Shown here: positions 13,475 to 21,926 of the stretch, piece after piece | Layout of the letters: every line of letters starts with the position of its first letter | Position numbering within the stretch: the stretch's first letter is position 1 | DNA from: Methylophilus glucosoxydans | GTDB lineage: Bacteria > Pseudomonadota > Gammaproteobacteria > Burkholderiales > Methylophilaceae | Direction of reading: 5' to 3' | Assembly (NCBI RefSeq): GCF_042676145.1 | Contig: NZ_JBHTJW010000002.1 | Coordinates: forward strand, 868,001 to 932,000 | Length of the DNA stretch: 64,000 bases | Made by a program: the position numbers and the translations under genes | Notes under the pieces: generated by a model | The model's input: only the letters and a program-made list of their open reading frames with translations | Databases searched by the model: none | Told to the model about the DNA's origin: nothing

Positions 13475-16249
13475 ATGTTTCGTATTCGAATTGCATCATG
13501 GCAGCAACTGCTGACCTCGCGCTGGCTGGCCCTGGTGATTTTGGCCTGCGGCTTGCAGCTGACTGTTTTGCTGTGGATGAATGCTCGTGAACATGCGGAA
13601 GCCTTGCAGGCGGTTAAGTTCCGGCAGGCGGTGTTGTCAGCGACCGAGGCTGTCCAGCACCGTATGGACGCTTACCGCGAGGTGTTGACCGGGGTTGAGC
13701 ATCTTTATCTTTCTTCGCAGTTTGTTTCTTCCAAAGAATTCCGCGAGTATGTCAATGATTACACGCAAAGTGACCAGTACGGCAGCTTGAATGCAATAGG
13801 CTTTATCAAGTACATCCACCTCAATTATCCAGAGACGTTTAAAGATCTGGAAACGCCAGTGAAAAGCCTGCTCGCCAGGCTTGAGTTTGTGCAGGGCGAT
13901 GATGAGCTGGCGCCGGTGCTGTATATTGAGCCGCGGAATGACCAGAATCAGGAAATTTTGCTTAAGAATACTTTTCTGGATGCGCGGCTGCGTGCTGATT
14001 TGCTGCAAGCCAGCGAAACCCAGCAAATCGTGATGTCGGGCCAGTCTACGGGTAGTCCGCAGATGGGGCATCCGTATTTCTTGCATGCGCCGGTGTACCA
14101 CGGGCGGCCGGATGAGATTTCTGAGACGGATCGCCGTCGCATGTTGAACGGCTGGGTGTTTTTGCGCTTTGATGTTCATGCCTTTTTGGCTGAGGCCTTG
14201 CAGGTGGTCGAGCTGCGGCAAGTGCATTTTGATGTGTTTGATTTGAATGGCAAAGAGGGGCAGACACCGCTTTACCATAGTCCGAGCGGGGAGGAGGCAC
14301 ACCCCCATGAGCATGCCGCCCGCTTTAGCGCCGCACAAACCATGAATATGCATGGCCATTTGTGGAGTATGCGCGCGCGGTCTACCCCGGCCTTTGAGGC
14401 GGTCACTGATTTGCGCGAGGCCAATCAGGTCGCCGTGATGGGCGTGTTGACCAGCGTGTTGCTGGCGGGGCTCGCCTATTTATCCATGGTGCGCAGCCGT
14501 GCACGTGAAACCGTTGAAAAATATAGCCAGGCCTTGACCAGTAGTGAGCAGCGCTGGAAGTTTGCCATGGAAAGCACCGGCGATGGTGTCTGGGACTGGA
14601 ATGTGACTGACTCCCGTGTCGTGTTTTCTGATCACTGGAAAAGAATGTTTGGTTTTGCGCCGCATGAACTGGCGCATACCCCGGCCACCTGGCAACAGCG
14701 GATTCATCCGGAAGATATCGAGTCAGTGCAAGCCTTGCAACAGCAGGTGCTGGATGGCGAACGTGAGCAGTTTGCGATCGAATACCGCATGCTCTGCAAG
14801 GATGGCAGTTGGAAGTGGGTATTTGACCGGGGCATGGTATTAATGCGTGACGAGGCGGGCAAGCCGACACGGATTCTGGGCACGCTGGCCGATATCTCCA
14901 AGATCAAGCAATCAGAAGAGGTGGTCTGGCAGTTTGCCAATGTGGATACGCTGACTGGCTTGCCTAATCGGCGCATGTTTTTCGAGCGCCTGGAGCAGGC
15001 GCTGTTAACGATTAAAAGCAGCAGCCAGAAGTTGGCCATTATCTTTCTCGATTTGGACCGGTTCAAAGAGGTCAATGATACACAGGGGCATGACCAGGGC
15101 GACCGTTTGCTGATGCAGGCGGGTAAACGCTTGTCGGCCTGCGTCGGCAACAAGGATCTGGTTGCTCGCCTGGGCGGCGATGAGTTTGTGCTCATGCTCG
15201 GCGATGCTACTGCGGGCTATGTTGAGGCCCTGGCGCAGCGTGTATTGCAGACCTTGTCGCAACCGTTTCAGCTGGATGATACGCTGGCTTATGTGTCTTC
15301 CAGTCTGGGTATTGCCATTTTCCCGGATGATGCCAGCAATAAAGAAGACCTGATGAAGCGGGTGGATCAGGCCATGTATGCGTCCAAGCAAAAAGGCGGC
15401 AACTGCTTTACCTACTTTACGCCACGCATGCAGCAGCACGCTGAAAACCGCATGCGCTTGTCGCACGACTTGCGCCAGGCGATCACCAACCAGGAGTTTT
15501 TTCTTGAGTACCAGCCTGTGGTGAATTTGCAAACCAACCAGGTGGTCAAGGCCGAGGCGTTGTTGCGCTGGCAGCATCCGGTCAAGGGACTGATTCCGCC
15601 CATGGAGTTTATTGGCATTGCCGAAGATAACCTGCTGATTGCGCCGATTGGGGAGTGGGTATTTAAAACCGCCATTGCGCAATGCAAATCCTGGCGACTG
15701 TCCTTGCATCCGCAGTTTCAGATGGCGATTAACAAGTCGCCTGTGCAATTTGCGCCGGATCATCGCAAGCAGGAGGACTGGTTGTCAGAGATGGGGCAGC
15801 ACCCTGAATTCAATGGCATGGTGGTGATTGAGATTACCGAGCGCTTGCTGTTGGATGCCAACACGCACGTCAGTGAGCGGTTGGCGCAATACCGGCAAGC
15901 GGGGGTGCAAGTGGCTCTCGATGATTTTGGTACCGGCTATTCTGCGTTGTCCTACCTGAAAAAATTCTCGATTGATTACGTCAAGATTGACCGTTCCTTT
16001 GTGCGTGAATTGGGGGTTTCCAGTCAAGATGGTGCCTTGTGTCAGGCCATTATCGTCATGGCCCACAGCCTGGGCATGCAGGTGATTGCCGAGGGCATCG
16101 AAAACCTGCGCCAGTTACGCATCTTGCAGGAGATGGGCTGTGATTTTGGTCAGGGCTATTATTTCTCACCGCCGTTGCGCACTGAGGATTTTGTGGCCTG
16201 GTATCAGGCATGGCAACGCCAAACCGTCATTTCTACACGCCATCCATAG
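13475..16249 (+). CDS. CHASE-PAS-GGDEF-EAL cyclic di-GMP signalling protein
   Basis: A membrane-bound bifunctional or PDE-type c-di-GMP enzyme of 924 residues. Order: TM1 (about 16-36), a periplasmic CHASE-like sensor to about 310, TM2 (about 318-340), PAS/PAC (about 355-480, WKFAMESTGDGVWDWNV), GGDEF (567-571) and EAL (E694-A-L-L-R-W). The GGDEF and EAL catalytic motifs both look intact. The inhibitory RxxD site before GGDEF is replaced by GNKD, so product feedback on the cyclase is probably lost. The start has GAAGGAGG 5 bases upstream. The gene runs convergent with pth and ends 13 bases before it. Confidence 0.95.
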   Translation: MFRIRIASWQQLLTSRWLALVILACGLQLTVLLWMNAREHAEALQAVKFRQAVLSATEAVQHRMDAYREVLTGVEHLYLSSQFVSSKEFREYVNDYTQSDQYGSLNAIGFIKYIHLNYPETFKDLETPVKSLLARLEFVQGDDELAPVLYIEPRNDQNQEILLKNTFLDARLRADLLQASETQQIVMSGQSTGSPQMGHPYFLHAPVYHGRPDEISETDRRRMLNGWVFLRFDVHAFLAEALQVVELRQVHFDVFDLNGKEGQTPLYHSPSGEEAHPHEHAARFSAAQTMNMHGHLWSMRARSTPAFEAVTDLREANQVAVMGVLTSVLLAGLAYLSMVRSRARETVEKYSQALTSSEQRWKFAMESTGDGVWDWNVTDSRVVFSDHWKRMFGFAPHELAHTPATWQQRIHPEDIESVQALQQQVLDGEREQFAIEYRMLCKDGSWKWVFDRGMVLMRDEAGKPTRILGTLADISKIKQSEEVVWQFANVDTLTGLPNRRMFFERLEQALLTIKSSSQKLAIIFLDLDRFKEVNDTQGHDQGDRLLMQAGKRLSACVGNKDLVARLGGDEFVLMLGDATAGYVEALAQRVLQTLSQPFQLDDTLAYVSSSLGIAIFPDDASNKEDLMKRVDQAMYASKQKGGNCFTYFTPRMQQHAENRMRLSHDLRQAITNQEFFLEYQPVVNLQTNQVVKAEALLRWQHPVKGLIPPMEFIGIAEDNLLIAPIGEWVFKTAIAQCKSWRLSLHPQFQMAINKSPVQFAPDHRKQEDWLSEMGQHPEFNGMVVIEITERLLLDANTHVSERLAQYRQAGVQVALDDFGTGYSALSYLKKFSIDYVKIDRSFVRELGVSSQDGALCQAIIVMAHSLGMQVIAEGIENLRQLRILQEMGCDFGQGYYFSPPLRTEDFVAWYQAWQRQTVISTRHP

Positions 16250-16262
16250 ATTTGCGTCAGAG

Positions 16263-16835
16263 TTATTTGCTGTGCAACTGCAGCATGGCTTTTTCAAACT
16301 GGCCTTGCGCCAACAATTCGCTGATGCCACTGGCTTTAATCAGGCTGTCATCGATGGCTTGCTGCTCATCCTTGCCGGCGGCTTTTAATACAAAATTGAC
16401 GACTTCTGCCTTGTTGCCTGGGTGGCCGATCCCCAGACGTAAACGCCAGTAATCCGGCGTGCCTAGCGCAGCATGAATATCGCGCAAGCCATTGTGACCG
16501 CCATGACCGCCGCCAAATTTGAGTTTGGCCTGGCCAGGCGGCAAATCCAGTTCGTCATGCACGATCAGAATTTCGGCCGGAGAAATCTTGTAGTAATGGG
16601 CGATGGCGGCGACAGCTTTGCCGCTGGCGTTCATAAACGTGGTTGGTTTCAGTAACCATTTGTCGCCATGCGGTTGCCATTTGCCGGCGATACCAAACAG
16701 TTTGGCCTCGGCCGTCAGGCGGCTACCGGATTGTTGTGCCAGCAGGTCTACAAACCAGAAGCCCGCATTGTGGCGGGTCATGGTGTATTTATCGCCAGGG
16801 TTACCAAGGCCTGCAATCAGTTTTATTCCACTCAT
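16263..16835 (-). CDS. pth: Peptidyl-tRNA hydrolase
   Basis: Cleaves peptidyl-tRNA released from stalled ribosomes. It is 190 residues from the ATG at 16835; a GTG two codons upstream is possible. Motifs: IAGLGNPGDKYTMTRHNAGFWFVD, which contains the catalytic His, and the conserved VHDELDLPPG and GGGHGGHNGLRD segments. It follows rplY after a terminator hairpin. Confidence 0.97.
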   Translation of the reverse strand: MSGIKLIAGLGNPGDKYTMTRHNAGFWFVDLLAQQSGSRLTAEAKLFGIAGKWQPHGDKWLLKPTTFMNASGKAVAAIAHYYKISPAEILIVHDELDLPPGQAKLKFGGGHGGHNGLRDIHAALGTPDYWRLRLGIGHPGNKAEVVNFVLKAAGKDEQQAIDDSLIKASGISELLAQGQFEKAMLQLHSK

Positions 16836-16872
16836 ATTCACACGCTAAGCAAATGTAGGGTGCGATACGCAC

Positions 16873-16903
16873 CAAAAAAAACGCGCACATGACTGTGCGC
16901 GTT
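16873..16903 (-). terminator. Terminator/attenuator between rplY and pth
   Basis: AACGCGCAC/GTGCGCGTT (16880-16903), a 9-base-pair stem with a 6-base loop, followed on the minus strand by a run of eight T. It should separate rplY transcription from pth. Confidence 0.88.
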
Positions 16904-16931
16904 CATTGTAGCGGATAAACGCCTGAGCCAC

Positions 16932-17540
16932 TTACGCAGCAGGGGTTTCTTCTGCTGCTTCGTCGCTACCACCGCGTGGTTTGGCAATGGAAACCACCGC
17001 CGCGTCATCACCATGAGCCAGTTGTACAAACTCAATGCCTTTTGGCAGTTTGATTTCTGACAGATGGATGGCGTGACCCGCTTCCAGGTTGCCCAGGTCC
17101 ACTTCGATAAACTCTGGCAAATCTTTAGCCAGGCAGCTAACGTCAGCTTCAGTCTGGATGTGTGAAATGCTGCCGCCGCCTGTTTTAACGCCAGGAGCCA
17201 CTTCTTCGTTCACAAAGTGGAATGGCACTTTCACGTGGATTTTCTCAGTCGCGGACACGCGCTGGAAATCGATGTGCTGAATGGTATTGCGTACTGGGTG
17301 CAGTTGGTAGTCACGCAACAAAACGCTTTCAGCTTTGCCATCCAGCACCAGGCTCAGGATGGAAGCGTGGAACGCTTCGTGACGGAATTGCATGAACAAT
17401 TCTTTGTGGTCCAACTCGATAGACACAGCAGCTTGATCGCCACCATAAACAACACCAGGCACGTTGCCAGCGCGACGCAGGCGGCGGCTCGCACCCGTAC
17501 CTTTAACGTCACGTTTGACGGCTTTAATTTCGATACTCAT
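16932..17540 (-). CDS. rplY: Ribosomal protein bL25 (Ctc/TL5 form)
   Basis: The 5S-rRNA-binding protein of the large subunit. It is 202 residues, i.e. the long two-domain Ctc form with the N-terminal L25 domain (VKGTGASRRLRRAGNVPGVVYGG) and a C-terminal beta domain (KVPFHFVNEEVAPGVKTGG). It ends in a short acidic/Ala tail. AGGAG precedes the ATG. The conserved neighbours prs and pth confirm the assignment. Confidence 0.96.
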   Translation of the reverse strand: MSIEIKAVKRDVKGTGASRRLRRAGNVPGVVYGGDQAAVSIELDHKELFMQFRHEAFHASILSLVLDGKAESVLLRDYQLHPVRNTIQHIDFQRVSATEKIHVKVPFHFVNEEVAPGVKTGGGSISHIQTEADVSCLAKDLPEFIEVDLGNLEAGHAIHLSEIKLPKGIEFVQLAHGDDAAVVSIAKPRGGSDEAAEETPAA

Positions 17541-17652
17541 ATGAGACTCCTAAAAACGCCCGAAGGCGGTACTGCACTAAAAACTGCAAGCCGCGACCAG
17601 CTTGCAGCACAAAAACTTAATTCATGTATCAAGGAAAATAATTTATAGACGG

Positions 17653-18603
17653 TTAATCCATAAACAGGGAAGACACAGATTCTTCCTGGCTAATCCGTTT
17701 GATGGTTTCTGCCAGCAATGGCGCCGCACTCAGTTGGCGGATTTTGCTGCAGGCTTGCGCCTCTGCATTCAGAGCGATGGTGTTGGTAACGACCAGCTCA
17801 TCCAGTGCTGAAGCAGAAATGCGCTGACCCGCGCCCCCGGACAAGACCGGATGGGTGGCATAAGCCACCACCTTGGTCGCCCCGCGATCTTTCAATGCAG
17901 CGGCAGCTTCACACAAGGTGTTAGCAGTGTCCACCATGTCGTCCATGATGACGCAGGTGCGGCCTTCAACCTCGCCGATAATGTTCATAACCTTGGCCAC
18001 ATTGGCCTTCGGGCGGCGTTTGTCGATAATTGCCAAATCCGCATTCAGCTGTTTGGCCGCGGCGCGCGCACGCACCACACCACCCACGTCTGGTGAAACC
18101 ACGACCAGGTTTTCGTGATTCAGCGTGACCAGGTCATCGAGCAAAATCGGCGTAGCATAAATATTGTCGACCGGGATATCAAAGAAGCCCTGAATCTGAT
18201 CAGAGTGCAAATCCATCGTCAGCAAACGGTTCACACCGACACTGGTCAGCATGTTGGCCACTACTTTGGCCGTAATGGCAACACGAGCAGAGCGTGGGCG
18301 TCTGTCCTGGCGTGAATAACCCAAATAAGGAATGGCAGCGGTAATGCGGCCAGCGGATGAGCGGCGCAGTGCATCCACCATGACCATGACTTCCATCAGG
18401 CTGTCATTGGTCGGGTAGCTCGTCGATTGCAGCACAAACACATCGCGGCCACGCACGTTTTCCAGCAGTTCCAGCATGATTTCACCGTCAGAAAAACGGC
18501 CGACATCGGCACGCCCCAATTCAATGCCCAAATGCTGAGCCACTTCTTGTGCCAGTACCGGATTGGCGTTGCCGGTAAATACCATCATGTTGGCGTTACT
18601 CAA
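17653..18603 (-). CDS. prs: Ribose-phosphate pyrophosphokinase
   Basis: Makes PRPP from ribose 5-phosphate and ATP for nucleotide, His and Trp synthesis. 316 residues, the usual length. Motifs: VGRFSDGEIMLELLENVRG, the catalytic flexible-loop region YSRQDRR, the PRPP-binding CVIMDDMVDTANT, and the His-containing MDLHSDQIQGFF. The start is TTG at 18603; the N-terminal extension before MMVFTGNANP is typical of betaproteobacterial members. Downstream of tRNA-Gln in the conserved block. Confidence 0.97.
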   Translation of the reverse strand: MSNANMMVFTGNANPVLAQEVAQHLGIELGRADVGRFSDGEIMLELLENVRGRDVFVLQSTSYPTNDSLMEVMVMVDALRRSSAGRITAAIPYLGYSRQDRRPRSARVAITAKVVANMLTSVGVNRLLTMDLHSDQIQGFFDIPVDNIYATPILLDDLVTLNHENLVVVSPDVGGVVRARAAAKQLNADLAIIDKRRPKANVAKVMNIIGEVEGRTCVIMDDMVDTANTLCEAAAALKDRGATKVVAYATHPVLSGGAGQRISASALDELVVTNTIALNAEAQACSKIRQLSAAPLLAETIKRISQEESVSSLFMD

Positions 18604-18670
18604 CGTTGTACCCTTTTTGCGATGACGATGTCTTGAAACCTGCGCCCATGCGCTTGGCTGGGCGCTATAA

Positions 18671-18707
18671 AAAATTTAAGCGTGTAAATCGTAAAATCTA
18701 CACGCTT
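18671..18707 (-). terminator. Terminator of tRNA-Gln
   Basis: AAGCGTGTA/TACACGCTT (18678-18707), a 9-base-pair stem followed on the minus strand by AAATTTTTTAT. It separates the tRNA from prs. Confidence 0.82.
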
Positions 18708-18712
18708 ATGTT

Positions 18713-18789
18713 TGGCTGAGGAGGAAGGATTCGAACCTTCGCATGCCGGAATCAAAATCCGGTGCCTTAACCAGCTTGGCGACTCCCCA
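18713..18789 (-). tRNA. tRNA-Gln (TTG)
   Basis: A 77-base cloverleaf on the minus strand. Acceptor TGGGGAG pairs with CTCCTCA, with the U1-A72 pair typical of tRNA-Gln. The anticodon loop ATTTTGATT carries TTG, the T-arm is GAAGGTTCGAATCCTTC, and CCA is encoded. It lies between ispE and prs, its usual place in this gene block. Confidence 0.94.
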
Positions 18790-18801
18790 AAAAACTTGTC
18801 T

Positions 18802-19704
18802 TTAACACACTTGTTGTGTGGCTTGGTCACCGTCAGTGACCGAAGCAAAAAGCGGATGGTATTCTAACCCTTTTGCCCAAAAACCAGAAGTGTTTTCTGG
18901 TCTATTTGCAATTAACTGCTCCGCTTTTTCTGCACTATCCACGGCTACAAACACTGAAGCGCCGGAACCACTCATACGGGCATCGCCGTATTGTTTTAAC
19001 CAGGCCAGCGTTTCGCCAACTTGAGGATAAAGCATACAAACAATCGCTTCCATATCGTTTCTGGCTTGCTGCCAGAACGCGCTGGAATTAGCGCCGTTTG
19101 AAAAGTCCGATATTCTCAATGGTTTCGAGTCTCTTGTCAATGCTTGATGTGCAAAAATTTGTGCGGTGGGCACGGCCACCTGCGGCGTGAGTACCACGTA
19201 ATATTGGTCGAGTAGTGGGGGTGGCAGTGAAACCGCTGATAATTGCTCACCGATGCCCTCTGCCCAGGCGGGTTGGCCAAAGATAAACACGGGCACGTCT
19301 GCACCCAGGCTAACGCCAATCTGCATCAACTGCTGCCGGGTGTAGCCCAACTGCCATTGCTGGTTGAGTGCCATGAGGACGGTGGCCGCATCCGAGCTGC
19401 CGCCGCCTAATCCACCACCCATGGGCGTACGTTTATCACAGCCAATGTCGGCGCCCAGAGTGCAGCCGCTGACTTGCTGTAAATGGCGGGCAGCACGGAT
19501 GCTAAGGTCTTGTTCGGCCGGGACGCCAGCCATGGGATTCATGTGGAGAATTTGCCCGTCCTGACGCGGGCGGATGTGCAAGGTGTCGCCGTGGTCTAGC
19601 AGTAAAAACAGGCTTTGCAGGGTATGGTAGCCATTGCTGAGGCGACCAGTAATGTGCAAAAACAGGTTGATTTTGCAGGGGGCAGGGTAGCTCAAGGTAT
19701 GCAT
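18802..19704 (-). CDS. ispE: 4-diphosphocytidyl-2-C-methyl-D-erythritol kinase
   Basis: A GHMP kinase of the MEP isoprenoid pathway that phosphorylates CDP-ME. 300 residues. The N-terminal PAPCKINLFLHITGRLSNGYH is the family signature; the ATP loop is PMGGGLGGGSSDAATVL; the C-terminal ARMSGSGASVFV completes the GHMP set. It is upstream of tRNA-Gln and prs, as expected. Confidence 0.97.
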   Translation of the reverse strand: MHTLSYPAPCKINLFLHITGRLSNGYHTLQSLFLLLDHGDTLHIRPRQDGQILHMNPMAGVPAEQDLSIRAARHLQQVSGCTLGADIGCDKRTPMGGGLGGGSSDAATVLMALNQQWQLGYTRQQLMQIGVSLGADVPVFIFGQPAWAEGIGEQLSAVSLPPPLLDQYYVVLTPQVAVPTAQIFAHQALTRDSKPLRISDFSNGANSSAFWQQARNDMEAIVCMLYPQVGETLAWLKQYGDARMSGSGASVFVAVDSAEKAEQLIANRPENTSGFWAKGLEYHPLFASVTDGDQATQQVC

Positions 19705-19742
19705 GGCCGCTATTGTAAAGCATGCCCGCCTGCTTTGGAGGC

Positions 19743-21176
19743 TTATTCAAGGACCATGCGGCCTTGGCTGTCCTGCAGCGGGCGCTGGTTGGGCGCACCG
19801 ATGGCTTGTTGCAGGCTGGCCAACTGGAACTTGGAAACCTTGAGCGCTTCTTTCATGATCACCCATTGCACGCCTTCAGTACAGGGCGGGGCTGTCAGCG
19901 AGCCACTGTAGCGGTAGTAGGCAGGCTTGACGGGCATCAGGTCGGCCGGTGTCACACGGATGGTCAGCGGTTTGCTTTGCTCTTTATCTTTGGGCAGGCT
20001 GCCTAACAGCTTCTCTATACCAGCATGGGCGTTCCCTTCTTCTATCATGATGGCAATAATCACACGGTGTCCGGCTTTGTCTTCATGCACCATTTGCATC
20101 TCGGCGGCATAGGACTTCTGTTTGACCTGGTGTTCGCCGGGCATATGCACACTAATGTATTTGAGCTGGTAGGGTTTCTGGTCTAGCACCATCATGTTGC
20201 CGCTGCCCGCATCCAATACTAGGCTGTGGTCCTTGAGTGCAATATTCTTGATCGGGAATTTTTGCAGTCGCTTGATCGGTTTGAGGGCGGCTGTGATCGT
20301 ATTATCCACGTGGATAGGCGATTGCTGGCTACCTGCATTACAGACGGCAAATTCAGGATTCAGACTGCCCCATTTGTCTGGACCGTGCTCACCACTGTAG
20401 GCCCAGGACTTATCATCCGCGGCACCGGTTTTGTTCTTGTCTTTAGGTTTCTGATGATCAGCTGCTGCTTCTGCTTTTTCAGGCTTGCCCGTTTTCGCAG
20501 CGTCTTCTTTGGACTTGGCAGTGGTTTCCTTGGATTTAGTCGCATTGGCTTCTGTAGCCGTTGCGTCTTTAGCTGGCTTGCCGTCAGCCTTTTTGTCGGC
20601 CGGTTTGGCAGGTGCTGCATCTGGTGCAGGGGCAGGCTCGGCGACGCTATCTGGTGCAGCGGGCTTGTCTTTGCTGCTGGCAACGGCAGGCATGACCAGG
20701 TTGGCGGCACGTTTGGCTGCGGCTTCAGCGCGCTGCTTCTCTTTGTTCTGCCACTTGCAGACGTACTGCTGTGTGATCTCTACCTCGGAATCCGGCAAGG
20801 GCTCAATAAAATCTGCCTGCTTGGCAGTAATGCCCGCAGAGTAGACCAGCTCTTCCCCTTCGTACTGGAACACCTGGATGGTCGCTGCCTTGCGCTTGTC
20901 GCAATCAAAGTACCAGAGCGCTTTTGCATGGGTGTAAACGCGGTCTACAGACTCTATGTTTTTTTGAGGTTGGCGGTAATCGACCTTGATCCAGGCTTTG
21001 ACATAGGGTTTTTCTTCGAGCAGGGACTGTTTGTCTATCATGAGTTGGCTATCGTCCGTTTTTTTGATCGACAGCCATTGTGCGGCCACGCTGTACCCAG
21101 GCAAACTCAGGCCCAGCCACAGGCAGGCCAGCAGCCAAATTCGAAACGAGAGAGGGGTAAACAGATTGCAGCGCAT
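19743..21176 (-). CDS. Exported alpha-carbonic-anhydrase-like protein lacking two zinc ligands, fused to a surface-adhesin-E-like domain
   Basis: 477 residues with a signal peptide. Residues about 32-120 (LMIDKQSLLEEKPYVKAWIK, YTHAKALWYFDCDKRKAAT) resemble the small CNP1/surface-adhesin-E-like domain. An Ala/Lys/Asp/Pro-rich linker (about 150-250) follows. From about 258 comes an alpha-carbonic-anhydrase fold: WAYSGEHGPDKWG, QQSPIHV, SLTAPPCTEGVQW. The three zinc histidines of the family are normally in F-H-F-H and E-L-H-L-V-H. Here the first is Ser342 (YISVH), the second is kept as His344, and the third is Gln361 (EMQMVH). Zinc hydratase activity is therefore unlikely; a binding or scaffolding role is more plausible. 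The gene is inserted between lolB and ispE, genes that are normally adjacent. Confidence 0.8.
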   Translation of the reverse strand: MRCNLFTPLSFRIWLLACLWLGLSLPGYSVAAQWLSIKKTDDSQLMIDKQSLLEEKPYVKAWIKVDYRQPQKNIESVDRVYTHAKALWYFDCDKRKAATIQVFQYEGEELVYSAGITAKQADFIEPLPDSEVEITQQYVCKWQNKEKQRAEAAAKRAANLVMPAVASSKDKPAAPDSVAEPAPAPDAAPAKPADKKADGKPAKDATATEANATKSKETTAKSKEDAAKTGKPEKAEAAADHQKPKDKNKTGAADDKSWAYSGEHGPDKWGSLNPEFAVCNAGSQQSPIHVDNTITAALKPIKRLQKFPIKNIALKDHSLVLDAGSGNMMVLDQKPYQLKYISVHMPGEHQVKQKSYAAEMQMVHEDKAGHRVIIAIMIEEGNAHAGIEKLLGSLPKDKEQSKPLTIRVTPADLMPVKPAYYRYSGSLTAPPCTEGVQWVIMKEALKVSKFQLASLQQAIGAPNQRPLQDSQGRMVLE

Positions 21177-21292
21177 ACTGGCATTATCGACGGCATGGCC
21201 TGAATCTTTAACGCGAAAGCTGTTAAGGGGCCCGTATGCTTTGCGTGTTAATGACGGCGCGGATCCGCGCCGTCATTGCTGCGTGGGGTAGC

Positions 21293-21919
21293 TTACCAGT
21301 GTTGAATGACCAGCTTTAGCCGGACATCTTGCTGCTGCAAGCGTGTGATGTGCGGTAGGGATGACTGCACGCCTTGCAATTGAACCTCACGGTAATCGTC
21401 GTAATCGATTTGCCATTGGTCCTGCATGAGGCGGGCAGGTTCACCCTGCGCAAGATAGCTGGCCTGGAACGGACTATTGATGTGCGGAGCCCCCAAAATC
21501 CATTGGCTTAACCCGGTCAAAGGCAGGCGCCAGCCTAACAACTGCGCTGTCAGGCTGGAAACATCTGCCGCCTGGTGCGTGTTGCCACTTTGGTCGGTGA
21601 GGGTGACGCTGTGCGCACTGCGCTCGATGAGGGCTACTTGCTGGCCGAGCGGGCTAAAAATACGCAGGGTATCCAGTGCCGGGCTGTGTTGCCATTCCAG
21701 CCTGGCAGTGTAGCCCTTGCCCGCATATTGCACGGCCAGCTTCGCCTCCACGTCAAAGGATTGCACGGCTTGCAGTGTGGCAAACCTGTGCTGGGCGGCG
21801 GGTGGCACGCTGGTTTGAGTAGGGGCGACGGCCTGGCTGGCACAGCCTGCCAGCAGACTTAGTACTAACCAGATGGCAAAAGCTTGGGCCAGCCTCGCTA
21901 GCGCAGATGTGGACGGCAT
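21293..21919 (-). CDS. lolB: Outer-membrane lipoprotein LolB
   Basis: Receives lipoproteins from LolA and inserts them into the outer membrane. 208 residues with lipobox LAGC after a signal peptide (AIWLVLSLLAGCAS). The beta-barrel-like core includes FDVEAKLAVQYAGKGYTARLEWQH and RIFSPLGQQVALIE. The position next to the TPR protein and upstream of ispE matches the conserved order. It begins 8 bases after the TPR gene, so the two are probably co-transcribed. Confidence 0.92.
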   Translation of the reverse strand: MPSTSALARLAQAFAIWLVLSLLAGCASQAVAPTQTSVPPAAQHRFATLQAVQSFDVEAKLAVQYAGKGYTARLEWQHSPALDTLRIFSPLGQQVALIERSAHSVTLTDQSGNTHQAADVSSLTAQLLGWRLPLTGLSQWILGAPHINSPFQASYLAQGEPARLMQDQWQIDYDDYREVQLQGVQSSLPHITRLQQQDVRLKLVIQHW

Positions 21920-21926
21920 ACAAACA

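Noticed and set aside
20226..21203. 325-codon plus-strand frame
   Set aside because: Antisense to the carbonic-anhydrase-like gene; the low-complexity Phe/Cys/Gly-rich translation reflects the Ala/Lys-rich linker on the true strand.
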